Positions 9,074-19,414 of a stretch of 64,000 nt of DNA are shown one piece after another (position 1 is the stretch's first letter; each line of letters begins with the position of its first letter). The notes beneath the pieces were generated by a model. That model was not told where the DNA came from. It saw only the letters and a list, made by a program, of their open reading frames with translations, and made no database searches. The translations under genes and the position numbers were made by a program. This DNA comes from Ignavibacteria bacterium (GTDB lineage Bacteria > Bacteroidota > Ignavibacteria > Tepidaquicellales > OLB5), in assembly GCA_030835025.1 (NCBI GenBank), contig JAUQWS010000122.1, positions 1 to 64,000 of the forward strand. The letters are read 5' to 3'.

Positions 9074-10351
9074 TTAATTCAAAACCGCGCTTTCAAGCCA
9101 TGCCGTGGTAATTGACTTGGGCCTTGTAATAGGCTCGCCAACTGCCCTGCTTAATATTAACTGAGAACATATGCCAAGTGATCTTGATACACTGAATAGA
9201 ACCGTATAGTAATCAACTTCTTTTATACCGTAATGATACACCAATGAACCCGTTGCCGCATCTACGTTGGGCCAGGGATCTTTTGCCTTACCCTGCTCAA
9301 TAAGTATTTGAGGTACAATGTTGAAAAGTTTTTCAACAGCAATGAACCTTTCATCATTCGGAATATATTTCTTCCCGAAATCAAGCATTGCGGTAAAACG
9401 CGGGTCAGTCACCCTAAGCACTGCATGGCCGTAGCCCGGAATGACGAGTCCTTTATCAAGCCTCTCCTGTGCAAACTCTCTAAGCTGTTCATCCGTCGGA
9501 GCCCCGCCGAAATGATCAATGAGTTCAAGAACGAATTTCAGGCATTCCTGGTTTGCCAGCCCGTGAAGCGGACCTGCAAGGCCGTTCAATCCTGCAGCAA
9601 GCGAATAATACGCATCTGATAAGGCTGAGCCCACGACGTGCGATGTGAATGCACTTACATTACCGCTCTCGTGATCGCTGTGTGCCACCATGTAAAGCCG
9701 CATAAGCTTATACCATTCATCGGTATTATTATTTACTCCAAGCATGTGCGCATAATTTGCGCCCCAATCCAGCCCCTTTTTCGGTTTTATGAGATCACCC
9801 TTGCCGAACCTCGTCCTGTAAATTGCAGCTGCTATTACAGGGATCTTCGCGATAAGATCGAGCGAGTCTTCGAGTGTATAATCCCAATACAGATCTTTCT
9901 TTAGACCCTTATCGTATTCGCGTTTGAACTTCGATTCATGCTGCAATGCTGTGATAAGCGAGCTAAGCATGCTCATCGGGTGTGTATCTTTGGGGAAAGC
10001 TTTAAGGAGATTCCAGATATAAACCGGAACCTCTGCGCGGCTGTTAAGATCTTCACTGAGATCTTTGGTTTCTGCCTCGGATGGCAGCTCACCGGTAAGC
10101 ATGAGCCACAAAATTTCCTCGGGAAGCTTTTCTGTTAGATCCAGAATGGGAAATCCGCGGATTATCAATCCGGTTTCAAGCCCTACTTCAGAAGTATCGC
10201 AGATAAGTGATTTTACTCCTCTCATTCCTCCCAGTATCTGCTCAACAGTAACTTCAGAAATTACCTTTGCGCCGTGATTCTTTCCCAAATTCCGCACTCG
10301 TTCGCGCAAATCCGGAATTTGAGAAGAAAGTTTTGTCTTCAGCAATGACAT
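9074..10351 (-). CDS. Citrate synthase, eukaryotic/mitochondrial-like type
   Basis: HSDHESGNVSAFTSHVVGSALSDAYYSLAAGLNGLAGPLHGLANQE; PGYGHAVLRVTDPRF. Confidence 0.92.
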   Translation of the reverse strand: MSLLKTKLSSQIPDLRERVRNLGKNHGAKVISEVTVEQILGGMRGVKSLICDTSEVGLETGLIIRGFPILDLTEKLPEEILWLMLTGELPSEAETKDLSEDLNSRAEVPVYIWNLLKAFPKDTHPMSMLSSLITALQHESKFKREYDKGLKKDLYWDYTLEDSLDLIAKIPVIAAAIYRTRFGKGDLIKPKKGLDWGANYAHMLGVNNNTDEWYKLMRLYMVAHSDHESGNVSAFTSHVVGSALSDAYYSLAAGLNGLAGPLHGLANQECLKFVLELIDHFGGAPTDEQLREFAQERLDKGLVIPGYGHAVLRVTDPRFTAMLDFGKKYIPNDERFIAVEKLFNIVPQILIEQGKAKDPWPNVDAATGSLVYHYGIKEVDYYTVLFSVSRSLGICSQLILSRAVGEPITRPKSITTAWLESAVLN

Positions 10352-10567
10352 CTTAATTGAATTTTCTCCTTTTCTTAAATATGATTTCTAAGGTTGAACT
10401 ACGAATATATTTGAATTTGGAATAATTAAAAAGGTTAAAAGAGGTGAATTTCAGTGGTTTATGGAGGCACTAATACTTTGTTACTTTCGCGAAAAGCGTC
10501 TCGATTTGGCGTGATTAAAGGTACAATATGTAACTTATTGATAAAACGTAATATAAGTGCCGTGAGT

Positions 10568-11245
10568 TCATTTTGAGCCGTCTGCGAGGTTGAAAAGTAG
10601 TGTGGATATAAGCGGAGTTACAAGCGTAATCACTCCGATACCAGGCCATTTCCTGCCCTTGGCGATCAGATAAATACCCCCGGCGTCGCCGATCAGTGTA
10701 CCCAGTATCCCCAGCAGTATTTCTCCTTTGGCTCCGTTTTTTTTTGCTGCCATATTTACGCCGAATGGTGTTCCTATTGCGTGGCCGATGCTCATCATTA
10801 CCATTACAACATCAACTGTAGTTTCGTTTCCGCTTTGCGATGTATCACCAGCCGTGTGCGCAAATGAACCGAGCATCCCGCCGATAAGTCCGCCAAGTAT
10901 TCCCATTCCGCCGCCAAGAACATACTCAAATACAAGATCATCGGCTTCCCATCTGCCGTATCTCTTCTTTTTTGATTTGTTAAGAGTAAGAGCATTGTCG
11001 AATCTCGTACCGCTGCTATCTGAAGCATGCAGGTCAGTTTTGTTTTTATTGCTTAGTGAATCACCGGAAATAACTGTGCCTGTGGAATCACCTGAATTAT
11101 TTTTTCTTTCATTCAGCCATTTTTCATAAGCTGATCTTAATTTTATGCTGAGTGAATCCGTTGGGGTTTTAGTTGAATCCTGCTGGGACATAATACATGA
11201 TGTGCCCAGAAGCAGCGCGATCAATATGTATGAAATTCTGTTCAT
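10568..11245 (-). CDS. Hypothetical membrane protein with signal peptide
   Basis: Gly-rich TM segments (GGGMGILGGLIGGMLGSF). Confidence 0.65.
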   Translation of the reverse strand: MNRISYILIALLLGTSCIMSQQDSTKTPTDSLSIKLRSAYEKWLNERKNNSGDSTGTVISGDSLSNKNKTDLHASDSSGTRFDNALTLNKSKKKRYGRWEADDLVFEYVLGGGMGILGGLIGGMLGSFAHTAGDTSQSGNETTVDVVMVMMSIGHAIGTPFGVNMAAKKNGAKGEILLGILGTLIGDAGGIYLIAKGRKWPGIGVITLVTPLISTLLFNLADGSK

Positions 11246-11332
11246 GCAGCTTAATGCATTAGCAAAGTTTAAACTTTAATTATACAAAAAGCAATGAATT
11301 TTAAACATTCAAAAAAGGGTTAAAAGGAGCTG

Positions 11333-12013
11333 TCAATCACGTTTTTTGCGGCAAACCATTCTGATAAACGGAATATTTTTTAAAAGGCAGAATTCTTCCT
11401 GGTTTGTTTTTATTTTAATATCCCACTTGCTGTCATCAACATACGCAAAATCAAATCCGCCATGTTTACTGATTGCAGCCATTTGGAATTCATCCACTTC
11501 GTGAACATCTGTCATTAGATAAAGCTTCCCTGATGGTTTGAGCACGCGGTGAATTTCGGCCAGCAGTTCAACCGAAAATGCACGGCGCTTATAATGCCTT
11601 TTTTTTACCCAAGGATCGGGGAAGAAGTAATACACCTTAGATAATGAACTGCTCTTTATAAACTCAAATCCGTTGACTGCACTGTACCACAGGGCTTTTA
11701 CGTTCTTTAAACGTTCGCCCTGTATTACGCCGTCTATCCAGCTGACAGCATTTCGCCTCACTTCAAATCCGAGGTAATTGTGTTTTGAATCTTTAAGTGC
11801 AGATTCTATCAGGAATCTTCCAAGTCCGCAGCCAATATCAAGATACGACGGCGGTTTGCCGTCAGAAAAGAAGTCTGACCACTTAACGCTTTTTAATACA
11901 GGCGGGTATTCGAAATTGCTGCCTCTAAGCTGTTTCAGCGGGAAGTAGAGTATGGGATTTGCATGGTGCCTGATCCTCGGGAGCGGGTATTTAGTGTAAT
12001 CAATTGTCTTCAT
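11333..12013 (-). CDS. trmB: tRNA (guanine-N7)-methyltransferase
   Basis: YLDIGCGLGRFLIESA; YYFFPDPWVKKRHYKRR; internal start MKTIDYTKYP at 12013 likely. Confidence 0.88.
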   Translation of the reverse strand: MKTIDYTKYPLPRIRHHANPILYFPLKQLRGSNFEYPPVLKSVKWSDFFSDGKPPSYLDIGCGLGRFLIESALKDSKHNYLGFEVRRNAVSWIDGVIQGERLKNVKALWYSAVNGFEFIKSSSLSKVYYFFPDPWVKKRHYKRRAFSVELLAEIHRVLKPSGKLYLMTDVHEVDEFQMAAISKHGGFDFAYVDDSKWDIKIKTNQEEFCLLKNIPFIRMVCRKKRD

Positions 12014-12095
12014 AGCAGCCTGGCAGTAATACAAATTTAATAATAGGCTTCAACAAAAAAAGGACGCTTACGCGCCCCTGTTTAAAAACCTCACA

Positions 12096-12213
12096 GTTCC
12101 ACCTCCCCCAACCCCCTCCTTGATAAGGAGGGGACTTTTGGGCTACCGATAATCTATGTCCGCCCCTCCTTATTAAGAAGGGGCAGTTTCGGCTTCAGCC
12201 GAAACGGGGTGGT
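12096..12213. repeat. Composite palindromic repeat copy A (three hairpins)
   Basis: gttccacctcccccaaccccctccttgataaggaggggacttttgggctaccgataatctatgtccgcccctccttattaagaaggggcagtttcggcttcagccgaaacggggtggt; about a dozen differences by eye from copy B. Confidence 0.9.
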
Positions 12214-12590
12214 GTTCCACTTATTTCTACCCGCTCCTTCACTTTGCTCTCAATCCTTGATAACACATTCTTCAATTCATTAAGGATTTCATCATTGGTA
12301 AAGCGTATGAACTCGATTCCGGTAAGGGCTATATCCTCTTCTCTGTTTTTGTCATATTCAAATGCATTCTTCCTTTCATGTGATTCTCCATCGATTTCAA
12401 TCGCAAGCTTTAGTTTCGGACAATAGAAATCCACGATATAGTTACCTATACCATGCTGCCTTCTGAATTTGAAACCTAACAAATGTTTACTCTTAAGTTT
12501 TTCCCATAACAGTTTTTCCTGAAGAGTAGAGTGATTTCGGAGGAATTTCCTGGTTGGGGTTTGACTTGATCTGTTTAGTATTCTTTCCAT
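12195..12590 (-). CDS. DUF559 domain protein (Vsr/PD-(D/E)XK-like endonuclease fold)
   Basis: ATRKFLRNHSTLQEKLLWEKLKSKHLLGFKFRRQHGIGNYIVDFYCPKLKLAIEIDGESHERK...DKNREEDIALTGIEFIRFTNDEI, hallmark DUF559 sequence; C-terminus GTPPRFG* encoded by repeat copy A. Confidence 0.88.
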   Translation of the reverse strand: MERILNRSSQTPTRKFLRNHSTLQEKLLWEKLKSKHLLGFKFRRQHGIGNYIVDFYCPKLKLAIEIDGESHERKNAFEYDKNREEDIALTGIEFIRFTNDEILNELKNVLSRIESKVKERVEISGTPPRFG

Positions 12591-12596
12591 TTTGTT

Positions 12597-12715
12597 GTTC
12601 CACCTCCCCTAAATCCCCTCCTTGGTAAGGAGGGGACTTTTGGACTACCGATAATCTCTATCCGCCCCTCCTTAGTAAGGAGGAGCAGTTTCGGCTCTAG
12701 CCGAAACGGGGTGGT
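12597..12715. repeat. Composite palindromic repeat copy B
   Basis: gttccacctcccctaaatcccctccttggtaaggaggggacttttggactaccgataatctctatccgcccctccttagtaaggaggagcagtttcggctctagccgaaacggggtggt; same orientation as copy A. Confidence 0.9.
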
Positions 12716-12741
12716 CAATTAATAAATTGCAGCACATCGGT

Positions 12742-12783
12742 GTTCTACCTCCCCCAACCCCTCCTTACTAAGGAGGGGGCTTC
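12742..12783. repeat. Partial composite repeat copy C (first hairpin only)
   Basis: gttctacctcccccaacccctccttactaaggagggggcttc, matches 5' part of copies A/B. Confidence 0.75.
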
Positions 12784-12785
12784 AG

Positions 12786-13889
12786 CTACACATCTACACT
12801 CAACTGGCCTCTTTCAAGATCAAGCAGCCACTGCTTGCGCCACACGCCTCCTCCGTAGCCGCCAAGCTTTCCGTTTTTGTTCACTACTCTGTGGCACGGC
12901 AGGATAATCGCAATCCTGTTCATTCCGTTTGCTGTGCCCACAGCGCGTGATGCGCCTTTATGCCCCGCCTTTTCCGCAAGCTCAATATATGAAAGCGTTT
13001 TGCCGTACGGAATTCTGCGCAGTTCGTTCCACACTTTCTCCTGAAAATCAGTGCCGGGGTATATAAGCGGAACCCTGAACGTCTTAAGCCTGCCTGCAAA
13101 ATATTCTTTGAACTCAGCTATTGCCTGCTCAATATGTTCGTTGGTTCCGGGAACAATTGTTGAATCAAATCTCTTCCGCAGTGTTTTGATCTGGTATTCC
13201 AGCATCCTGCGGTCGGTGAATTCAACAAGGCAAACTCCTTTTGATGTTGCTCCGATAAGAAGCGGCCCGAGCGGTGACTCCATCATTGTTGTAACAACTG
13301 CATCGCTTGATCTTGATTTGCCGGGCGGCTTGCCGAATACTTTACCGAATGCTTCGCGGAAACCGCTGTGTGATTCATACCCGTTACCGAATATGACATC
13401 ATCAAGCGAACTCCCGTCTCTTATCTGTGCAAGAGCCGTACCAAGCCTGCGGGAGCGCTGGTAGGCGTGGAAGGTTATGCCGTAATTCTTCAGGAAATAT
13501 CTCCTTGCCTTTTCCGGCTGAATTCCCATTTTGCGAAGCTCACCATCGCGTAGTTTTTTACCTTCGGAGGAATCCACGGCTGCAAGAAGTTTCTTAACCC
13601 AATCGGGATGGGTGCCGGCAAGCTCCATAGGCCTGCATTTTTTGCATGCGCGGAATCCGGCGAACATTGCCTCTCTTGCTGTCGGATAAAATTTAATATT
13701 CGATTCCTTAGGCTTACGCGCAGAGCAGCTCGGGCGGCAGAAGATATTGGTGCTCTTTACAGCCACGTAAAAAATGCCGTCGTAAGATTTATCGCTTGAA
13801 TAGACGGCTCGCTTCATTTCGCCCGCGGGGGGCAGGGATTTAAGGAATCCTCTCGGCTCACCATGAAAATTACTGCTGTCAGTGCTCAT
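12786..13889 (-). CDS. ada: Bifunctional Ada: methylphosphotriester Zn domain, AraC HTH and O6-alkylguanine-DNA methyltransferase
   Basis: KSTNIFCRPSCSARKPKESNIKFYPTAREAMFAGFRACKKCRP; active site AIILPCHRVVNKNGKLGGYGGG; internal start MSTDSS at 13889. Confidence 0.9.
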   Translation of the reverse strand: MSTDSSNFHGEPRGFLKSLPPAGEMKRAVYSSDKSYDGIFYVAVKSTNIFCRPSCSARKPKESNIKFYPTAREAMFAGFRACKKCRPMELAGTHPDWVKKLLAAVDSSEGKKLRDGELRKMGIQPEKARRYFLKNYGITFHAYQRSRRLGTALAQIRDGSSLDDVIFGNGYESHSGFREAFGKVFGKPPGKSRSSDAVVTTMMESPLGPLLIGATSKGVCLVEFTDRRMLEYQIKTLRKRFDSTIVPGTNEHIEQAIAEFKEYFAGRLKTFRVPLIYPGTDFQEKVWNELRRIPYGKTLSYIELAEKAGHKGASRAVGTANGMNRIAIILPCHRVVNKNGKLGGYGGGVWRKQWLLDLERGQLSVDV

Positions 13890-14074
13890 TTTAAAGATCT
13901 CGCCCCTTTTGGGTACGGTTGCTGTATAATTTAGTGTTCTCATAACATAACAAAAATAGGATATAATGTAAATCCATTCCACCGAAAACTGAACATGTAA
14001 TCAATGAAATAAACCGCCAAGGGCGCCAAAAAATCAAATGCTGTGCCGCGAATTGAAACGAATTATTTTTCTTT

Positions 14075-14102
14075 GTCACCCCTGCGCAGGCAGGGGTCTA
14101 GA
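14075..14102. repeat. Short dispersed palindromic repeat
   Basis: gtcacccctgcgcaggcaggggtctaga, hairpin cccctgcgcaggcagggg. Confidence 0.45.
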
Positions 14103-14176
14103 GGGAAAACCACACAGAAGGTAAATGTACGAAATCATTTGAATCTGCAATCTACCATTTTGTCAATAGCTTGATC

Positions 14177-14857
14177 CTATATCATCGTCATAGCTGAATT
14201 ATCCTTCAGCCATTTTTCACGTTTTTTGTGATCGGGCATAAGTTCGGTCATTCTGGCATAGAAGCGTTTTGAGTGATCCTTTATCTCAAGGTGAACAAGC
14301 TCGTGAATTATGACATAATCTATCATCTCCGGCGGCATTATCACAAGCCGCCATGAAAAGTTAATGTTACCCCGGGGAGAGCAGGAACCCCATCTGGTCT
14401 TCGCCCCGTTTATCCTGATGCTCTTATATTTATATCCAAATGCTTCGGCGATCTCTGCAGTGCGGGCAGTGATGTATTTCTTAGCGAATTGCTTGTAGAA
14501 CCATTCAATGTAATGCTTTGGTGATTCAAGGCATTTTTCGGTTATTCTAAGCAGGCCATCTTTTGTCAGGCTTATCTTTGCAGTATTGCCTGCTGAAATT
14601 TCAAGCTTATAGGTTTTGCCTGCAAAGATGAATTCTTCACCCTCGGCGAACTCCTTAGGTCTGAATTTTTCTTTGATCTCACGGAAACGCGCTTGTTTTT
14701 TTTCTATCCATCCGCGTTTTTCTTCGATGAAACGCTCAACATAGCTGAGAGAAACTCCGTACGGGATCTTAACAGTAAGCGTCGCATCGCTGTTCACATG
14801 CAGAGCGATAGTACGCCTGCTGGAACGGATTATGTTGTATTTGATGCTGCCGGGCAT
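14177..14857 (-). CDS. YgjP/DUF45-type metallopeptidase
   Basis: IIHELVHLEIKDHSKRFYARMTELMPDHKKREKWL; KTRWGSCSPRGNINFSWRLVIMPPEMIDYV. Confidence 0.88.
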   Translation of the reverse strand: MPGSIKYNIIRSSRRTIALHVNSDATLTVKIPYGVSLSYVERFIEEKRGWIEKKQARFREIKEKFRPKEFAEGEEFIFAGKTYKLEISAGNTAKISLTKDGLLRITEKCLESPKHYIEWFYKQFAKKYITARTAEIAEAFGYKYKSIRINGAKTRWGSCSPRGNINFSWRLVIMPPEMIDYVIIHELVHLEIKDHSKRFYARMTELMPDHKKREKWLKDNSAMTMI

Positions 14858-14948
14858 AAAAAGTTATTGCACAAAATTAGAATTATTGTGAATCAAAAGC
14901 AAAAGGATTCAACATCAGAGGTTCAGAAAGACAGAGTGAAATAGAAAA

Positions 14949-14966
14949 GGGAGGCTCTAGCCTCCC
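14949..14966 (-). terminator. Hairpin terminator downstream of class II RNR gene
   Basis: gggaggctctagcctccc; followed by T-rich run on minus strand. Confidence 0.55.
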
Positions 14967-14997
14967 CAATTCGTAATTCGTAATTTCTAATTGCCTC

Positions 14998-17900
14998 CTA
15001 TGAGCAGCCCGATGTATCACCGCAGGTTGTGCATTTTAAGCACGTGCCGTTGCGGACCATAGTTACACTGCCGCAGGACGAGCAGATATCTCCGGTATAG
15101 CCTTTAAGCTTTGCCTGGCGTATCTTATCGTTCTCTTCCTTGGTGCTGCTGCCGCCTGAGTTCTTCATTTTTGCCGCTCCCGTCATCTGTATTCCAAGCG
15201 CTCCGCCTGTTACAGTCTGCTGAGCCGAAAGGCTTGGCTCATTTACCAAAAGCGGATTATTTGTGTTGCTTACAGGCTTGGTTTTATCCTGCTCTGTAAT
15301 ATGATCTCCCGGCTTAAGTTTATTTGCCGGCTCATCAATAATACGCTCTGAGTAAATCTCCTCTTCATCAAAATCAGCCTCGGTATCAAGCTTGCTTATT
15401 GCATCTATGGGGCTTGTCCTTAATTCATGCTCCTGCGAAATATGCGCAAGATCGTTGCGGCTAAGGTATGTTACGGCAAGCTCGCGGAAGATGTAATCAA
15501 TAAGCGAGGTCGTCATTTTAATGTTGGGGTTGCCGATAACTATTCCATTAGGCTCAAACCTTGTGTATACAAACGCGTCTACAAATTCCTCAAGCGGCAC
15601 GCCGTGCTGCAGCCCCAGCGAAACTGATATGGCAAAACAGTTCATAAGGCTTCTGAAAGCCGCACCTTCGCGGTGCATATCGATAAATATCTCTCCAAGC
15701 TGTCCGTTTTCGTACTCACCTGTCCTTAAATATACAGAATGTATTCCAATTTTCGCCTTTTGTGTATAACCGCGGCGGCGGAACGGCAATTTCCTGCGTT
15801 TTGCAATATACCGGTGTATAATGCGCTCGGCTATCCTTATAATATCGTTCGGTTTGCCGGCGGCTTCGGTCATTTCCTCGGCTTCGTGCTTTCCGTCCTC
15901 ATCATCCGATACGCTGTTAAGCGGCTGCGAAAGCTTGGAGCCATCGCGGTAAAGCGCATTTGCCTTAATGCCCAGCTTCCATGAAAGCATATAAGCATGC
16001 TTCATATCCTCTATGGAAGCTTCATTGGGCAGGTTGATGGTTTTGCTGATAGCGCCGCTGATGAACGGCTGTGCGGCAGCCATTATTTTAATATGCGCAT
16101 CAGCACTGATGAACCGGGTGCCCTTTTTGCCGCACTTGTTGGCGCAGTCAAAAACGGCGTAATGCTCTTCTTTAAGATGCGGAGCGCCTTCAACAGTCAT
16201 AGAGCCGCAGACGAAATCATTTGCCTCTTCTATCTGCTCTTTAGTAAAGCCAAGCGCCTTTAATATGCTGAAACTGTAATCATCAAGCTGTTCATCCGAA
16301 AATCCGAGAGTATCCTTGCAGAAATCAGCCCCTAATGAATACTTGTTGAAAACGAAACTTATGTCAAATGCCGATGGAAGCGATTTTTCTACCTGCGCAA
16401 TTACATCTGCAGTAAAGCCCTTTTCTGCCAGTGATTGCGGATTGATGTGCGGGCAGCCGATCAATGAACCGTGCCCTGTGCCGTATTTGACAATATCGTG
16501 AATTTCCGCTTCGGTGTAGCCAAGCTTCTTTAATGCGGGCGGAACGCATTCATTGATAATTTTGAAATACCCGCCTCCTGCCAGCTTTTTGAACTTAACA
16601 AGCGCAAAATCAGGCTCAACACCCGTTGTATCACAATCCATAACCAATCCAATTGTACCTGTGGGCGCAATAACCGTAACCTGTGCATTACGGTATCCGT
16701 AACGCTCACCAAGATCCAGTGCAAGATCAGAATCCTCTCTTGCAGCCTTAAGGAGCACGTCAGGGCAGTATTTCTTGTTAATACCTACCGGATAGATGGA
16801 AAGTCCTTCATACTCTTCGTTTGATACGTTATAAGCAGCGCGGCGATGGTTCTTCATCACGCGAAGCATGCTTTGCTCATTTTCCTTGTAACGCGGGAAC
16901 GAGCCAAGCTCCTTAGCCATTTCCGCAGAAGTTGCATATGAGCGCATGTGCAAAATTGCAGTAAGCGCACCCGTTATTGCAAGCGCTTCGTTTGAATCAT
17001 ACGGAATACCCTGCAGCATAAGCAGCGCGCCAAGGTTTGCATAGCCAAGCCCAAGTGTACGGTAGTCATACGAGAGCTTTGCAATTTCTTTGCTTGGGAA
17101 CTGCGCCATTAGAACACTTATTTCAAGTACAATTGTCCACAGCCTTGCTGCATGGCGGTAATTTTGAACATCGAATTGGGCACGCTCCTGATCGTAAAAC
17201 TTCACCAGATTAAGCGAAGCCAGGTTGCAGGCAGTATCATCCAGAAACATGTACTCACTGCAGGGATTAGAGGCCTTAATTTCGCCGCCTGAAGGGCAGG
17301 TATGCCATTCATTAATAGTGTTGTGGTACTGGATTCCGGGATCGGCGCAAGCCCAGGCGCTGTAGGCTATCTGCTCCCAAAGCTCAGAAGCTTTCAGAAC
17401 CTTGCAGGGAACCGGGTCACGGCCTTCTTTTTTGGCTTTTGCCAGCTCCACGCGCCAATAGAGGTTCCACATTCCGTCATTTTCGACGGCTTTCATAAAC
17501 TCGTTGGTCGCACGGATGCTGTTATTTGAATTCTGCCCGGATACGGTCAGATAAGCCTCGCTGTTCCAGTCAGTATCGTAAGTGGGTATATAGATCTCTT
17601 TCACGCCAAGCTTTGCAAGCTGGATGACTCTTTCAATATAATTTTCCGGAATGAGCGATTTGCGTGCATCGCCAATAGCCCTGGCAAGATGCTTGTTCTG
17701 TTTTCTATCGAACGGGTCATTTTCGGGGTGAACTTCGTAGCATGCCTTGATGATGTTATTGAGGTGCAGATTCAGCAGCTTGGATCCTATGACAAGATCG
17801 GCAACTTTCTGCTCTTCATTAACTTTCCAGTTGATATACTCTTCAATATCGGGATGGTCGAGGTCAAGCGTCACCATCTTCGCAGCTCGCCGAGTTGTTC

Positions 17901-18714
17901 CCCCTGATTTTATAGCTCCGGCGCTTCTATCACCAATTTTAAGGAAAGACATCAAGCCTGAGGATTTTCCGCCGCCGCTTAAAGGCTCATTAGCGCCTCT
18001 TATATTGGAGAAGTTAGAACCCGTACCTGAGCCATATTTAAAAAGCCTTGCTTCGCGCACCCAAAGATCCATAATGCCGCCCTCGTTGACCAGGTCATCG
18101 CTGACTGACTGAATGAAACATGCGTGCGGCTGCGGATGGGTGTATGCATCTTCGGACTGCCTGAGCTCGCCGGAATCACCGTCAACATAATAATGTCCCT
18201 GCGAGGGGCCCGATATTCCGTAAGCCCAGTTTAGACCGGTATTGAACCATTGGGGAGAGTTAGGTGCTGCCATTTGTTTGGCAAGCATATAGCAATGCTC
18301 TATATAAAAGCTTTTGGCATCCTCTTCTGTATCAAAATAACCGTATTTCCAGCCCCAGTAGGTCCAGCAGCCGGCAAGGCGGTTAAAAACCTGCCTTGAA
18401 TCCTTTTCGCCTGTGTACCTTTCGGCTTCGGAAATATCCTTCATGGCGTCAAGATCAGCGTGCGAAGCCTGGAGCCACATGGGGACGCCTTCTTCGTGAT
18501 TCTTTTTCAGTATTTTGGGGACTCCCGCCTTGCGGAAATATTTCTGCGCAATGATATCTGTAGCAACCTGTGACCATGCCTTCGGCACAACGATATCGAT
18601 CATTTCAAATACGATCGATCCGTCCGGATTCCTTATTACTGATGTGCGTTTTTCGAATTCAATATTCTCGTATGGGTTTATCGTATCTCCGGCAAACAGT
18701 CTATCTATCTTCAT
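14998..18714 (-). CDS. nrdJ: Adenosylcobalamin-dependent (class II) ribonucleoside-diphosphate reductase
   Basis: 1238 aa; [39 protein letters not shown]-terminal [22 protein letters not shown]. Confidence 0.92.
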   Translation of the reverse strand: MKIDRLFAGDTINPYENIEFEKRTSVIRNPDGSIVFEMIDIVVPKAWSQVATDIIAQKYFRKAGVPKILKKNHEEGVPMWLQASHADLDAMKDISEAERYTGEKDSRQVFNRLAGCWTYWGWKYGYFDTEEDAKSFYIEHCYMLAKQMAAPNSPQWFNTGLNWAYGISGPSQGHYYVDGDSGELRQSEDAYTHPQPHACFIQSVSDDLVNEGGIMDLWVREARLFKYGSGTGSNFSNIRGANEPLSGGGKSSGLMSFLKIGDRSAGAIKSGGTTRRAAKMVTLDLDHPDIEEYINWKVNEEQKVADLVIGSKLLNLHLNNIIKACYEVHPENDPFDRKQNKHLARAIGDARKSLIPENYIERVIQLAKLGVKEIYIPTYDTDWNSEAYLTVSGQNSNNSIRATNEFMKAVENDGMWNLYWRVELAKAKKEGRDPVPCKVLKASELWEQIAYSAWACADPGIQYHNTINEWHTCPSGGEIKASNPCSEYMFLDDTACNLASLNLVKFYDQERAQFDVQNYRHAARLWTIVLEISVLMAQFPSKEIAKLSYDYRTLGLGYANLGALLMLQGIPYDSNEALAITGALTAILHMRSYATSAEMAKELGSFPRYKENEQSMLRVMKNHRRAAYNVSNEEYEGLSIYPVGINKKYCPDVLLKAAREDSDLALDLGERYGYRNAQVTVIAPTGTIGLVMDCDTTGVEPDFALVKFKKLAGGGYFKIINECVPPALKKLGYTEAEIHDIVKYGTGHGSLIGCPHINPQSLAEKGFTADVIAQVEKSLPSAFDISFVFNKYSLGADFCKDTLGFSDEQLDDYSFSILKALGFTKEQIEEANDFVCGSMTVEGAPHLKEEHYAVFDCANKCGKKGTRFISADAHIKIMAAAQPFISGAISKTINLPNEASIEDMKHAYMLSWKLGIKANALYRDGSKLSQPLNSVSDDEDGKHEAEEMTEAAGKPNDIIRIAERIIHRYIAKRRKLPFRRRGYTQKAKIGIHSVYLRTGEYENGQLGEIFIDMHREGAAFRSLMNCFAISVSLGLQHGVPLEEFVDAFVYTRFEPNGIVIGNPNIKMTTSLIDYIFRELAVTYLSRNDLAHISQEHELRTSPIDAISKLDTEADFDEEEIYSERIIDEPANKLKPGDHITEQDKTKPVSNTNNPLLVNEPSLSAQQTVTGGALGIQMTGAAKMKNSGGSSTKEENDKIRQAKLKGYTGDICSSCGSVTMVRNGTCLKCTTCGDTSGCS

Positions 18715-19369
18715 GCGGTAAGTGATTAAAAAAATTACTGAATAAAACCTGGTTAAAAAATTAATGCTCCGCTAATCTTTGCTGAATGTATCTTCGTTAC
18801 ATTTAGAATTTGTACGGGGAGCCTTACAATTTTCAGGAAATTTATGTGTCCTTCGTTCTTGTGGATTCAAAATTAACTGAACTGAAATTTAAATGCAAAT
18901 TCATTCCAAAGAAAAAAAATTCACGAAACACTTGACAATCTGCAAAGCCTTGTTAGTTCGCTATTTCTCCGAACTGCGCAGTCAAACCTTTTGCGAAAAA
19001 AAATTTCAGGGCTGCTCAGGGAGCCTAGTGAAAATCGTTAGTTTTCCTTTCCGGATTTTTCGGACGCCAATTAATGCCAAAAAGCTCAAATCGCTCCAAA
19101 GCCGAAACAAAAACAATAAACATGTGCACATAGATAAATACATTGGATAAAATTTCGGACTTTAATTTTTCAACTCAAAAAAATATTCGTGATGATCTGA
19201 AATGTTTTGGTTGAAGTTTGATATAGAATAGAATTCAGGTTCAGCAGAGCTTGGGTAAGCATGCAGATTTGTTGTATATGAAACTTCCGTGCTTTCCAAC
19301 TAACAGAACTAAAAGTTGCAGGTGATTACAGGGGGTGATTCCAGGATGTGAGATTACCCTTTAAAACGC

Positions 19370-19398
19370 AAAAAGGCACTCAAAAGAGCGCCTTTTTG
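19370..19398 (-). terminator. Hairpin terminator downstream of kamA-like gene
   Basis: aaaaaggcactcaaaagagcgccttttt-type stem. Confidence 0.65.
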
Positions 19399-19414
19399 TG
19401 CGAAATTCAATTAT

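Noticed and set aside
12096-12783. Interpretation of the trmB-ada repeats as a CRISPR array or integron attC sites
   Set aside because: Only two full copies separated by a gene, no spacers, no integrase or cas genes.
13051-13464. 137-aa ORF antisense to ada
   Set aside because: Shadow ORF of the Ada coding sequence.
15111-18112. Multiple plus-strand ORFs antisense to nrdJ
   Set aside because: Shadow ORFs over a strongly conserved coding gene; no recognisable domains.
18893-19150. 85-aa plus-strand ORF in the nrdJ/kamA gap
   Set aside because: Lys/Phe-rich, no domain, no clear RBS; probably spurious.
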